From Hesseltinella vesiculosa (lineage: Eukaryota; Mucoromycota; Mucoromycetes; Mucorales; Cunninghamellaceae), in NCBI GenBank assembly GCA_002104935.1, contig MCGT01000018.1, forward strand, positions 372,001-436,000: a DNA stretch of 64,000 bases, in the 5' to 3' direction. The position numbers were made by a program, and so were the translations under genes. The notes beneath the pieces were generated by a model that was not told where the DNA came from, searched no databases, and worked only from the letters and a program-made list of their open reading frames with translations. Position 1 is the stretch's first letter. Each line of letters begins with the position of its first letter. This document shows positions 35,810-48,212 of the stretch, one piece after another.

Positions 35810-38800
35810 ATGACCAATGCAGATACCCCTACAGTATCACCTTCACCAGTAAGCAGTAAACCTTCATTGAGCACTAGCCGACGTGCAACACACACGCCTG
35901 GTACGGCGTCTCCTACAGTTCAACGTCGTGGTAGTGTGTTGACAAGAGACAATACCACAAGAGCGCCACCAGAACGGCGTCCATCCATCCGCTCATCCAC
36001 AGCTACTCCATCACCCTCACCCAAGCCTTCACCATCCCTTGCAAGACGAGCAACAGCCACTCCTAGTACTCGCACTTCTCGTCCGCCATCAGCAGCGCCA
36101 AGCCCTTCCACCACTTTGCAACGACGTGCAAGTATGCAACCAAAACCATCTACTACGACAACCGTCTCGCCATCGCCATCCGCATCCATCCAACGTCGGG
36201 CCACCATGTCAAAGCCGCCTGCATCACCTGTACCGTCTGTCAGCCGACGATCCACCTTGCATGGCTCCACTTCCTCCAGCATCAAACCGTCTCCATCAGA
36301 GAGTCGCCAAACCGTCGCCGTCGTCAAGGAACAGCTCGAAAAGGATATCGAAAGCTATATGGAAAAGGTGCGTGCTAAAAAAAAAGGAGGGGGTGCATAG
36401 GCTGACCCAGATTTTTATTTTATGGGTAGATCTCCACCGCAGAACATGCCATCAACGATAATCAAGAAGCTTTGATGAAACTGGAGGACGAACTGAAACA
36501 GTCGCAGCAGCAATACCAAGAATTCCAAAGCCAGAAAGAAGAGCAGCTCCTAGAAGCCATTGTGTCGTTGACGGATGAAATGAAGGGGTACGAACAAGAA
36601 CGAGATGATGCCTTGCAGCAATGCCAGCAGCTTCAGGAACAGGCCGAAAAACATGTGCTCTGGGCCCAAGACTTGGATCAGCATGAACAGGCCTTGCGAA
36701 ACGACATGGACATGCTACGGGACGAGCTTGAAGCCGAAAAAGTCCAATTACGCCAGTCCCTCACTCTCAAAACAAAGGAAATCAAGGTGCTTGATGATAC
36801 TTCCAGCTCGCTACGGGAAGAGATCCAGGTAAACTAAAAAAATATGGCACGCACCAAAGCAGCAAAAAGGAAATCGCTCACGCTTTTTTTTTATTTTTTA
36901 TTCTATCACCTCCATCTACAGTATATGCACAAGTCTCACCAATCGCGATTGACTAGCCTGACCAACGAGCTCAGGTCCAAACACAACGATGAAATCTATG
37001 CTCTGATGGAAGCATTTGATAGCACGCTACAAGAAAAACAGCAAGCCTCCGAAACCTCTGCCCAACTGGATGCCAAGCGCAAGCAGATGATCGAGTATGA
37101 GCGACAGATCCAGGCAAGTTCTCTCTGTCGTGCCATCTTCAAGGGATCTAATATGTCATTGTTAGGAATTAACACGACAACTGGAGGACACCAAAGACGG
37201 CAATGCCGCCAATATGGAAGCCACCAAAGCCAACAATGCATCCAACGTCCAGTCCACAACGCAGACACTTCAAGACACCGTCGAGCAGAATATGCTGGCA
37301 TTGCGGGTAAGTCTCTATGATTTAGGAATGAGAGACTGTCTAACCACTGTACACTTTTTTTTTTTTTTTTTTTTAGAATGATTTGGATCAGTTGAAGCGG
37401 GATCATGATGAGCAAATGGAAAAGCTACGCACGCATCATCAAGCTGACTTGATAACACTTTCGTCCTGCGTCCTTGATGAAGAAAATCATACAAATTTGG
37501 AAGCGGACATCCAGGTTAATCTTACAGAGAGCAAAGGCACAGTCCAGTAACTGACTTTTTATCTGACAGGCCTCCCTGGGAAAAGACAACGCAGACCAAG
37601 TCGAGCAAACGAAAAGCGAGAATGCATCGGCACTGGCGTCACTCCAAACAGCTGTGGAGGAACATCGCACCAGACTGGACGAGTTGCAGGTCTCGCTCAG
37701 CCGCTCTCGGGAAGATAACAATGACCAACTGGAAAAATCCTTTTTGACCCGCAAAACCATCGCCATTGTACGCTGCTAAAGAAAAAAGACGTAAATCAAC
37801 TCATCCTGTTTTTTTTTAAATGATACAAGGACGACTTGAAAGCCACGTTCCAAAAAAAGCATGACCAGGTTGCCAAGGAATTAGATGTTCAGCTACAATC
37901 TAATCGTGACAACCTGGCCACCCTCCACACACGAAGCCAACAAGTTCTCCAAACCCAACAGGAGACTGAATGCGATGGCATGATCCGCGAACAAGAGGTC
38001 AAACTGAAGGAACGACAGACGACCATCGCCGCCGCCATCCGAGCCAACACCGGCCAGCAGCTTCGTGCCGATTTTGAAATCGAAACGGAAACCTTGGCAC
38101 AGGAACACCGCCGGGCCCTGGAAGAGCTGCAGTCGGAGCACAATCGCACACTGCGGCAACTGGAAGCCACCTTGCAGGAAGCCAAGCAAGACTCCAGCAG
38201 TGATCTGGAGCCCGGCACCAGCACTTCGACGGCTGCCACATCCATCGATGAATCCGATTCGAAACAAATGGAACACATTCGCATGCAAATCCAGGCAAGT
38301 CCCAGGTTCAAATCGACCCTTGCCAGGCCCCTGACCCGCCCTTTTTCCATTTTGCATAGACCTCCTTGAAAGATCAGCAGGCTACCACCGTCAGCCATAC
38401 CATCCGAGAACACGAATCTAGGATGAGCCAGCTCAAGCGCGACCTAGTGCTCCAACGTGATCGGTCTATCGACAAGATCACCCAGGAATTTGATGCCCAG
38501 ACCCGCAAATTACGAGAAGATCATCGACAAAATCTGAATGAACTGTACGCCGCCCACGATGGACGTGTTCAAGATATCCACAAAGAAACGAACGTAGGCC
38601 GCTACAATCATAAAAGGGCAAGAATGAACATTCCTTTTTTTTTCTCAACTGCACACCCTATTAGGACGCTCATTCAAAAGCGGTGGATCCCATGATCATC
38701 GAACACAAGGCTCGAAAAGCGGAGCTGGAGCAAAAGTGTCAGGAGAAAATCAAGTCTCTGGAGTCCGATTTCCGTAAGCACCAGACAACCCTGACCGAGC

Positions 38801-40642
38801 TGCGCGACTCCAATGCATCCAACCGACATCAACGAACAGAAGTCACCGATCAATTGACGCAGGAACGAGAGCTGGCCCAAAGCAACCTCGAAGAGCGCCA
38901 TGCCTCCGCCTTCCAAGCCCTGGAAGGGAGTCACCGCCAGGTGATCAACGACAGGAAGGCTGCCCATCAGCAACTCATGTCTGATCACCGGAAGCACCAT
39001 CAGAAAGAGCTGGCAGCCATCGGCTTTGGTGACACTCCTATTCTCACAGATGAACAAAAAGAGATCAAGGTAGGGCGGATGACAGCAGGGCGGGGAAAAA
39101 AAAAAGAAATGAGTATAGGAATAACCAAACGGCCGGATTTTTTATAGGAAACGCTAGTGGCCAACTATGAAGCACAAGTCGAGGCACTTCGCCAGGAACA
39201 CGTCAGACTGATCCAACCTCTTGAAGAAAGATCCCATCAGCTAAACACTGTCGTGACGTCCACAAAAGCCGAGCATGATGCTAAACGACAAGCATACGTG
39301 CAAGAATGGCAAACCCGACTGGGTGATGCCACTGAGTCCTTGGCTGCCTTGTCTCGTGAACGTTTAGAAGACTCGATCCGCACGCAATTGCTACAGACCG
39401 CTCATACATCGCAGCAAAAATTGCAGGCTGCTCATGCCACTACCATCAAATCCATGACCATCACACACCAACAGCAATACAGCCGTGCTGAAAGTGAACA
39501 CCATTCAGCCATTGCCACATTGCAACAACAACTCGAAGATGCCAAAGCCTCTGAAATTGCATACAAGACTGATATCCAAGTACACGCCCAGAAAAAAAAT
39601 AGCAATATATCCTAACTCTTCCATGTTCGTAGAAACTATCCGATGAACTCAAGAATCTCGAGGTCTCGTCCAATGATACCAAGGTCACACACATGCGTGA
39701 TCAATGGGAAGAGAAGGAGGCGGCTTATAAGCAGCAGGTGGCCGACTACACCCACCAACTGGAGCAGGTGCGAGCGGACCTCACTTCCCAAGAGGCACAA
39801 CGCCAATCGACCAAAGAGCAGCTCGACCGGAAACAAGAACAGCATGATCAGTTACTACAAGAAGGAGCTGATCAGCAGCAGCTTCACAACCAACTGGAGC
39901 AAGAGCTTCAACGCAAACTGGCTATTCTGCAAGCGAAACAAGTCGAGCTCAGTTCTTTGGAAGAGCGTAAGCTGGCTCTGGAAAAGTCTCACCAGGAAAA
40001 GAAGATGGCTGACCAGAAGCAATTTGAGGTAGAAAAAAAAAACTATGGTTGTGAATGTGTCTGATTTTTTTTCTCGGCTGATTGACCTAGGCGACTGTCC
40101 ATGCTCAAGTGAAAAAGCACCAAGACGAAATCGAGAAAACTCACCGACATTTCCAACGCTTGCTGGATACCAAAGATGACGAGATGCATAACCTCTCCTA
40201 TCGATTAAAAACCGTCACTGCCACACGACAAAAGGACATCAACAAGCTTCAAGTCAAGCAACAGCAACAAAAGCAGACTCTCAAGGATTATTGTCAACGC
40301 GTCAAGGATTCGCTGGATGTCCAGACGCAAGCTTACCAATCGCTGGAGACCAAGCGTCAAGACCTCGAGGTAACAAAGAAAACATGCCACTCACCTGGCT
40401 CACTGACTCTTTTTTTTTGTTTTGTAGACATCCTATATTGACGGGCAACGGCAATGGAAGCAGTTGCAACAAGACAAGAAGCAGGTGCAAGATCAGCTAC
40501 TTCATTTCCAACGAGAAAACCGCCGACTCATCGAGTAAGCGTCCCTCCTTTCTCGAGGAAAGAAGTTGACATTAACCCTGACTTTTTTTTTTGTAGAACT
40601 ATCCAACAGTTACAATCTAGCATGCACGGCATGACCATGTAG
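35810..40642 (+). CDS. Large coiled-coil protein with Ser/Pro/Arg-rich head, unknown function
   Basis: Fourteen exons: 35810-36367, 36430-36828, 36922-37113, 37166-37306, 37377-37514, 37570-37767, 37830-38294, 38360-38593, 38665-39069, 39148-39579, 39633-40028, 40091-40369, 40428-40534, 40597-40642; 1,329 residues. Residues 1-160 are low-complexity Ser/Thr/Pro/Arg with seven RRx[ST] sites, probably disordered. From about 165 to the end it is one long heptad-rich, Gln/Glu/Lys/Arg-rich helix with no enzyme motif. I do not recognise the family. A cytoskeletal or spindle-pole scaffold is a guess from the architecture. All introns but the last are phase 0, and several exons end in Ile-Gln. Introns 3 and 7 have GC donors (CCAG|GCAAGT). 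The stop is followed by AATAATAAAAAA. Confidence 0.85.
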
Positions 40643-40800
40643 TTTAGTCCATCTCTATTTTTACCCCTCACATCCATATTGCCATGAATAATAAAAAATC
40701 ACAACTCCTCCACTGTCCAGGTCTCGCCAAGTAAAATTAAAAACTACAACAATTTAATAGCCTATATACTGTAAATACTGTACTATTATAAAAGACAATT

Positions 40801-41725
40801 TTAACACGACTGCCATTTGATGGCAATGCGACCGTCTACAAAATTGCCCACTTTGCCAAACACAGCTGGGGACATATCCACCGATCCCCGTCCACATCCA
40901 GGGCACTGACCAAAAAAAAAAAAAAAAAAAAATCAGCATCCATTTTCATTTACGCACTTGCTGTTGACTTACCATATCTTGAATGGTGGCTTTTGCAGAG
41001 CCAAGGGGGCCAGTGACGACAATGCAAGCACCACATGCTGGACTTTGGTTTGGGTCAGCATACCGGCCATAATCAATATGGTTCTAATGAGCGAAGGAGA
41101 GAGAGAGAGAGAAAAGGAGGTGTCAGTAACGGGTCATAGACAAAATAATCAGGGCGGGTCTTGCGTCTGCATACCAGGGCAACAATCATATCTTGAGCAG
41201 TAAATTGGCCACCACATGAAGTCAACCCGACACCAGGATCTACAGAAAAATGAAAGATGAGGCGGTTGAAGGACCCAAGCCTGGCCAAGATGACTTACCA
41301 TAGTATGTCCCGTCACCTTCGCCGCCCATGTTGAAATTGCCAGGTGAGCTGGTGCCCCAGCTGTTGCCTGGGTTTTGCGAGGAGCCGACCGAAGGCATGC
41401 CCAAAAGACTGCGATATTCAGCATTCTGGAAAACACCAAGAGATCCCAAGACAACAAACATGACGAGAAATTCAAATGCGATGCCCCCAGCAATGAGGAT
41501 CAGTCGCCCAAATCGATATTTATCGACAAATCGAGTCCAAATGGTGCTGGGGACGATATCGTGCAGAGAGCTTTTGGCTTCGTGGATGGAATTAAAGGGA
41601 TCGTCCTGTGGCAGGGAAGGTAATGGTGCAGTGGCATGATCGGCATATGGTATACTGGAAGGGCTGGTATAGACGCTGCTCATTTCTTGAATAGTAGACT
41701 CTTCTGCGAGATGTTTGGTGGACAT
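40801..41725 (-). CDS. Single-pass membrane protein with C-terminal double-psi beta-barrel (expansin/RlpA-like)
   Basis: Four exons on the minus strand: 41725-41299, 41239-41175, 41083-40973, 40905-40801; 235 residues. The first 70 residues are hydrophilic. One membrane segment follows (LILIAGGIAFEFLVMFVVLG), then a Gly/Ser/Asn linker, then a roughly 95-residue double-psi barrel: GVGLTSCGGQFTAQDMIVAL, NHIDYGR, SPACGACIVVTG, ATIQDMCPGCGRGSVDMSPA and the final IKWQSC. The Cys pattern matches fungal RlpA/expansin-like proteins, where the barrel binds or loosens wall polysaccharide. There is no cleavable signal peptide. With a long N-terminal tail before the membrane segment it should be a type II protein with the barrel outside. 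Catalytic activity is unproven for these single-domain forms. Confidence 0.82.
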
Positions 41726-42141
41726 GGTCGGTTATGCTGAAAGGATTCAATCCAAAATAAAGGGGAAACAAGGGCAATGGCTTCGTGATTTTTTTCAGAG
41801 CCAATGAACCAGTAATAAATAAAAAGGAGGTGTGGTGGAGGTTAAACAGCTCGATGTTCAACAGCAAAAAGGAATGGATAGGGGGAACGTGTGATGAGGG
41901 AGAAGATCAAGGAGTGGTTGGGCAACAAAAAAAAAAGAGTTGAAATCAGTTTGTGTCACACAAAATGGATGATGCCGCCGCCCATCGCTCTTTTTTTTGA
42001 TCTCAATGTTCTTTTTTTAACATTGTCTCCTTTCATTGGGTATCGAGGAAAATCTTGGAAAAAGACATGGAAAAAATAAAGTGGCACCAGGGAGGTGGGC
42101 TTGATAATGGGCGAATACTTTTTATTATTTTTTACTGAAAT
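41726..42141. other. Spacer between barrel protein and FAD oxidase
   Basis: 416 bp between the start of the barrel gene and the stop of the FAD oxidase, both minus. AT-rich with short A and T runs; nothing else recognised. Confidence 0.45.
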
Positions 42142-44097
42142 TCATAGAGTTTTGTAACACTTGAATTTGGGATCCTTGGCAGCCATCTCCTCGGTCCATC
42201 CGACACATTTCCAGCAGCGGAATAGGCTGGTGGGGTCGTATTTGTTCTTGATTTCTAACAGACGAGGGTAGTTGTCACCCCAGTAAGCTGTCTCAAAGTT
42301 GGGCAGGGTATATTCGGCTTCGTTGCTGTAGGCGATTGGGCCACCGGGGGTGACGGTGCCTAGCTTTTCAGCCACCCGAGCAATCTCTTGGTTATACTCA
42401 TGTGCCAAGGTGTTGGGAGTGCCTTGTGGCCAGATGGTGGCGTAGTCCATCAGCCAGAGACCTTCCTTGCGCCATCGGGGGCTGTAGGATGTTTGGCCGC
42501 CATCGTCTCGGATGGGCGTGTTGACGGTGACAATGACATCCGGGGAAATCACTTCCAATGGCTTCTTGCGTTTCATCCCCTCAATAAACGTGTCCACCAT
42601 GTGCTCTCTTGATTCCGCTGTAGCAAAGACTGGGCGGGTCATCAGACGCGTGCCGATGGCAAAGCCAAACCCAGCCAAGGAATCGCGGGCAATGTGGTTT
42701 TCAGCGTAAAAGTCGTTGAAGCTGGAGTACTCCCTCTCGGAAATGAGATTGATAATAACGTGAGGCTTGATGGCGTCAATGAATGTGTGTATCGACGTAT
42801 GGGCTGCGTCCTTCGTCAGCTTTCCATTGGCAAAATAGAACTCGATGCCCTCGGGGTCTGTCAAGAAAAAAAAAAAAAAAAGTCAGCTTTGGAACTCCGG
42901 ATGTTCAGTAAACTTGCAAATTAAGTTAAGGCTTGACCAGCCATCGTCTGCCAAGCGTTCGGCTTGCTCTGCCCAGGCCAGTAAGATGTTGCGTAGGTCC
43001 AGAGAAAGCACCTTTAATTGAACACCTTGCATATGGGTTACCTGGGGGTGCAGTTTGACGATGGCTTCTGTCACAACACCTAAAAGGGGAACGTCGTTTA
43101 GCCGATTTTATTTTTTTTTTGTTGTTGTCCATGCTCTTACCAAAAGTCCCGGCACCTCCACCTCGAAGAGCCCAAAAGAGATCTTGATTCTGGCATTCAT
43201 TGGCCACCACCACAGATCCGTCGGCCAGAACGATTCGGAACTGCAGCGCCTGGTCACTACCAACGCCAAATGTATTGGTCAAGGGGCCGTAACCAGAACC
43301 TTGCAACCACCCACCTAGGCAAAGACAAAGTGATCCGCGGTCAGGCTATTTTTTTTTTTTTTCCTTCACTCACCAGCTGCCCCAATGGTGCGTAGAAAAG
43401 GACCGACAACGGTCATGGAGGCAGCGTCGGCTGCGTCAAAGGCTTGTCCGGTGGTGACACCGGCTTCCATTACAAGTGCTGGCCCATGGTATGACGAGGT
43501 TTGACATTGCTCCGGTTGGAATTGCTTCTCCACATGCAGGCTATCCATGTGATGTGTCCAGATTGTCAATGAGTTTGGTGAGAGACTTCGGCCGATCACA
43601 TCGTGGCCTGTGTTTTTTATATTGATGGCCAGGTGGTGATTTTTTGCAAAAAGGACAGATTGAACAATATCGTTGTGATCCTTTGCGTCGACGGCATAGG
43701 TGGGCAGGTTACCGGCCATGCACACACCTAGCAATTGAGGGACAAGATTGACGACGGGTATGCTGGGACAGACGAGCGCGCTTTCTCCGCAGTGCTCCCA
43801 TTGGGAATAAAGCGGGAGCGCGACTTGGTTGGTTCTGTAGGAGACCAAGTAGGCTTCTGCCTGGTACTCGAGACAGCTGGCAGTATTGAAATCTTTGATG
43901 TAGCAAGATCGACCGGGGTGGGTCACAGGTATCAGGCGGCCGGAGACGGATTGGTTGAATGTTTGCCATTCTTGGCTGGTGGGCCAACATGGCTCGGTGG
44001 GCTGGCAGCTTGGTTGAAATGGCTCAGGTGCTGGAGCCAGGTGAGCTGTTCTGTAAAGTAAAGTGAACAGGATACTTATACAATGAATCTTTTTCAT
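42142..44097 (-). CDS. Secreted FAD-linked oxidase, berberine-bridge-enzyme-like
   Basis: Four exons on the minus strand: 44097-43374, 43314-43141, 43079-42918, 42857-42142; 591 residues. It starts with a signal peptide ([20 protein letters not shown]). Then come family motifs: [30 protein letters not shown] (the His of TGHD is the expected covalent FAD site), [39 protein letters not shown], and the C-terminal BBE domain ([29 protein letters not shown]). The equivalent of the second, Cys flavin attachment site is not visible, since the [10 protein letters not shown] loop has no Cys, so one bond is expected. The substrate is not predictable; relatives oxidise sugars or alkaloids. The third intron seems to use a GC donor (ATTT|GCAAGT), giving [13 protein letters not shown]. 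Confidence 0.85.
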
Positions 44098-44667
44098 CTG
44101 AATATATATTATAAAAAAAAGGGTAAAAGAAAAAGGAAATCCGGAAATGCTGGTGAAAGAGAAATAAATGCGTTAAGGAGAAGGAAAAGGCTAGAAAAAA
44201 ACCCTTGCAAGGGGCTGTTTTTATAAAAGTGGGACCTGCAGTTTTCTGCCACCAAGTTCGCCATGGAAATGGATACCTGACGACCGTCCAGGCAACCGTT
44301 TGTAGCCGAAGGCCTCCATCCAATGTCCGTGCCGTGATTACTTTCTCCGTTGGCGTTTTTGTTGCCATCTTCTTTTTTTTTCTTCTCTTCCTCCTTAAAT
44401 ATGTACCGAGACTTCAGTCTGATCAGTATTCCAGTTGTTCCATTTGATTCTGAGTGTCGTGCTCCTGACATTTGCACCCCTTGACGCAACCAAAATGGAG
44501 TATTTTTCCCGCGATAGCAGCGCCGGTAGGCTGTGCAACAGAAAAGCTGTCCTAGTCAGCCAAATGGTTTGGCACGTTCTTTTTGGCGCGAAGAGCACTT
44601 GCCCAGTAAAACGGTTTATTCGATGGAAACGTGAAGCCAACCAAAATCGGGATAAAAAAGAGGTTTC
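44098..44667. other. Spacer between FAD oxidase start and PEX11 stop
   Basis: 570 bp, presumably the FAD oxidase promoter plus the PEX11 3' region. Short A/T runs; no gene or recognisable element. Confidence 0.45.
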
Positions 44668-45643
44668 CTAAGGGTTAACGCTCTTCCATTGGGTATTCAT
44701 GCACATCAAGGAGGTCACCACACTTTTTTCGAAAAGAAAAAAAAAATTAAGTTCATCTCAATTCGTGCATGCCGTTTGGGATATGTTCTTTTCTTCTTTT
44801 GCATACCCGACAAGACCGACAAACCCTTCATCGGCAGGCAACCAGCCCAGGGCAGAGGAGGGAATCACGCAATCGAGGGCATCTTGCACAAGCTGGTATG
44901 AGTTCTTGAACTTTTCTCTGTTTTAAAAAAAGTAAAAAATGAAATCCGTTCATTGCCAATTGCCCCCCTTTCATTTCCAATTTTCTCTGCCCCTTTCCAA
45001 TTTTTTTAGGGATGATCATCACACTTGTACTTACCTTTGCAGGGCCAGCTCACGCGATTGAAGGTCTTGGTCGGATTTTTCTCCTTGAGCCAAACGCTCC
45101 TTTGCCAAGACATGGGAGCGAATTCCAAGCAATTGGAACTTGTAGAGGCCAGAGAGCATCGACGCAGCCAGACCAAGCAGCCATGCCTTTTGTCCAAAGT
45201 CGGTGATCTTTTGGATATTGGCAGGTCGATAGAAGCCAATCGAGTTGGACTAGGAGGAAAAAAAAAAGTGACTTAGGGTCAGGGGGTGGGAGGCCAGGTG
45301 TTTGTCATCTTACGAGCACGAAAACTTCAGCTGTATAATACAAGAACATGCCAAGCTGCTTCAGGAATCCGGTGGCGCGCAACACTTCATCTTGAGTGCC
45401 GAGCGTCTTGATGGCCGTCTGGGCAAATTCGACAGGCTTCAGCAGACGGAAGAACTTGCGAGCATTGCTAATGTGATTCTTCAGGTCGGTCCAGCGCTGG
45501 ATTTCCTTGATGGAGGCGCCTTGACGAGTGATGTAAAAGACATAAAATCGAGAAAAGTATTGAATCAAACGGCAGGTCCGTTCACGTCCATACGTTGTAT
45601 GTAAGAAGCGGTTCAAAGCTTCGACTTGTTGATGAGTCACCAT
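44668..45643 (-). CDS. PEX11: Peroxisomal membrane protein Pex11
   Basis: Four exons on the minus strand: 45643-45314, 45249-45035, 44917-44807, 44722-44668; 236 residues, normal for Pex11. Family motifs: HQQVEALNRFLHTTYGRERT, CRLIQYFSRFYVFYI, NHISNARKFFRLLKPVEFAQ, QLGMFLYYTAEVFVL, SNSIGFYRPANIQKITDFGQ, and the C-terminal SSALGWLPADEGFVGLVG. The N-terminal amphipathic helix bends the peroxisomal membrane before division. The last intron (GTATGC...AAAAAAG) is not obvious. Reading through gives an unrelated tail, whereas splicing gives GLVGVVTSLMCMNTQW, which fits the family end. Confidence 0.92.
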
Positions 45644-46277
45644 GGTCAAATAATCAATGAAGGAAGTGGAAAAGTGTAAAGGAAAAGAAGTGGGTGGACG
45701 TGAGGCCCTTTTTTTTTTTTTTTTTGTGTCTGGCTTTTTAGGGAGAGCCGACGCCAGAGAGCCGGCGCAAAGAGCCGGCGCCGGGCAGTCGTCTGTGTCA
45801 CCATGGCCGGCAGTCGAGCAATGGGAGGGTGGCAGAATAAAAAATGAAATGGGATGCCACGGGCCACTTGGTAGGACAGAAGCCAACAAGTCTCGGGATG
45901 GGCGATCAAGTTTTGCATGAAAGACTGGGTTCAAAACCAAGCACTCAAAAACCTGCTCACCCAACAATCCAGTTTTGTTGGCATGTGATTGTTTTCATGA
46001 AGAAGTGGACAAGTTTTTGTTGTGTCAGTTTTTTGCCGTTTGCTCTTGGCTCAGTCCAATTTTTGGGGAATCGATGAGCTTGGGGGTGCAATTTTTCCAT
46101 TTTGGTCACTACGATGACACAAAATCGTGCCAAAAATGTCGATTCATGCTGACCCGAATTTGAGCGATCAAAATCATTACAAAAAAGGAAACTCGAATTC
46201 ATGCAACATTGCCTCCCCCCCAACTGCTTCCGTCAGTCCAGGAAAAAAAAATTAAAAAAAACGAACGATGTTTATTT
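45644..46277. other. Spacer with GC-rich short repeats upstream of PEX11
   Basis: 634 bp. Near 45745-45790 there are several close GAGCCGGCGC/GAGAGCC units that could fold locally, next to a T run at 45711-45725. No coding support. Confidence 0.45.
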
Positions 46278-47580
46278 TTATTGAGCAAGACCTAGCCAGT
46301 CTTCTAACTGCTGTTTGACCTTGTTGACTTCTTTTTGGATTTGGTTAGAGGTTTGGAGCCGAGCATTTTGCATGTAGTTTTTCAAATAAGCTACGGCCTG
46401 ATCAACCTTGTTTCTGTGATTGACAGGTTGGCTACCGCCGATGGTTTTCTGAAGGTAGTCACGCATGTGATCAATCTGTGATTGTGAGTAGCCCAATCGA
46501 CGATAGGCCTCGGTATTCTTGCTTTGCCAGAAGCGGTCAAACTTGTGCTTCCAGTCAGGATCTGCTGAAGGGGATGAGAGGGGCGTGCCGAGGCTTTTTT
46601 TTTTCGTGGTTACCGCTATTCAAGTGATCCAAGAGGCCTTGCTTTTTGCGGATGCCGAGGCCTTCCAGGAGATCGTTCATCCAACCGGAGGTGGTGACCA
46701 TGGCCTTGTCACATTGGTGGTGCAGTTCATCCAGCCAAGTCGTAGCCTGGTCCTTCTTGTCACCGAGATAATCCGAGGCAAAGACCTTGAATCCACTCAC
46801 CTGCTTGCTGAGCACTTCCTTGACATCTTCCAGCTGTGACCGGGAGAGATTGGCATTTTTTTCCAGTCGATGGTACAGTCGCTCGTACCAATGGGGCGAG
46901 GCGACCTTGTTCAGGTTGTGGATGGTGACGGCCTGCCGGAGTTGCTGGACCACCTGGTTCACCTGGTCCTCGGTCAGCACGCGCAGCTGGGCCAAGTGAG
47001 TGCGAACGTTGTTCAGCCAACGATCAAGTGATTGGCTGCCAGACTTGCTTGGAGAAGGCTTGAGGATGCGTTGGTACCAGGCATGGTCAACGGCTTCGGC
47101 TGGAACAAAGGCAGCCTGGATGTCTTTTTGGATTTTGTGCCAATGGCTGGCTGTGATCCATTTCTTTTGTGTCAGTTGCCGGCGCACATGCTCGAGGCTT
47201 TGGTCCACATTGTCACGGGAAAGAGCACCCTGCAGTTCCAAGCGTCGAAGACGATGACGGATGTCGGCGACGATGTTGTCGACATGGACCGAAGCTTGTT
47301 GATCCTTTTGCAGATGTTCTTTGGCCTTGTCCACAAACTCATTCACCTTGGCTCCGAAATAATGGGCATTGTCTTTGGCCAGTTCTTGATACTCTGCCGC
47401 CTTTTGAGCCAGGGCTTGGTCATGTTCATCGTAGGCTAGGTTGTATTTTTGTAAAAAAGTGGCCACTTTCTCCTTTGTCCAGGTCTGGACCTGCTCAGCT
47501 GTTGGCACTTCAGCCATTGCAGGCAACACTGCCAGGAATAAAAAGCTAAGAAAAAGACGAATCACAACAATTCTCTTCAT
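46278..47580 (-). CDS. Secreted/ER alpha-helical protein with Ish1/Msc1-like repeats
   Basis: Two exons on the minus strand: 47580-46614 and 46564-46278; 417 residues. A signal peptide (MKRIVVIRLFLSFLFLAVLP, cut near AMA-EV) is followed by helical repeats each with Trp and Leu spacing: VQTWTKEKVATFLQKYNL, HWHKIQKDIQAAF, SLDRWLNNVRTHLAQLRVL, PHWYERLYHRLEKN and TTWLDELHHQC. This resembles the Ish1 (stress-induced, nuclear envelope) and Msc1 families, whose domains read W...L..WL....G. Assignment to that family is by pattern only. No enzyme motif and no transmembrane segment after the signal were seen. It might act in the ER lumen, perinuclear space or wall. Confidence 0.75.
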
Positions 47581-48212
47581 GGTTTTATTGCATTGTGATG
47601 AGAAAAAAGAAAAGAAAAAAAACGACTGAACTGCCTCGGCCTTTTTTCCTGTCAGTCATTATGCAAGACAGCAAGCTTGAAAAAAAAAAAAAAAACTCAA
47701 TGTGAAGGGTTTCAGTCTGAAAAAAAAGAAGAAGGGGCGAGGAGCCCGAGGAATTTTGGGTGGCAAGGCGCAGATCACAAAATTAAAAGCATTCGAGCAC
47801 TTTCAGAAAATGGCTCAAAGCATAAAATTCTCACATGAAAAAGAGAAATGGAGATAGGGATGAATATCTATCATCTTCACATTGTTCAACAGGAGAAAAA
47901 AAAATACCAAGCGATCCTATGGACTGCAAAGGTGAAAATGTTTCCAAAGAAGGAGCATGATTGGCGGAAATCGCCCCAATTCCCCCACAACCCAACAAAA
48001 ATATCGTACTTGGGTAGGAGCTTATTACAGCTTTTTTCAAATTTGGCCCTGGCTGGGTCGGCCTCCCCCCATTTATCTAACTTTGGCATCTCAGGGATGA
48101 ATATTGAACCCCCGCTGACCATTTAAAAATGAAAAGGACCTCAACAAGTTTTTTTTTTTTCTACTTCTTTCCTACAACCCTTTTTTTTTTTCCTTCTTTT
48201 TTTGATACCATC
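47581..48212. promoter_or_regulatory. Divergent spacer, Ish1-like gene / OLE1
   Basis: 632 bp between two starts. Contains poly-A at 47678-47693, and T runs and a long TTTTTCTACTTC leader before the OLE1 ATG. An alternative in-frame ATG at 48129 would add 28 mostly Phe residues and is less likely than the ATG at 48213. Confidence 0.45.

Noticed and set aside
37889..38413. Long minus-strand frames over the coiled-coil gene
   Set aside because: Antisense of an uninterrupted coding exon; no independent evidence.
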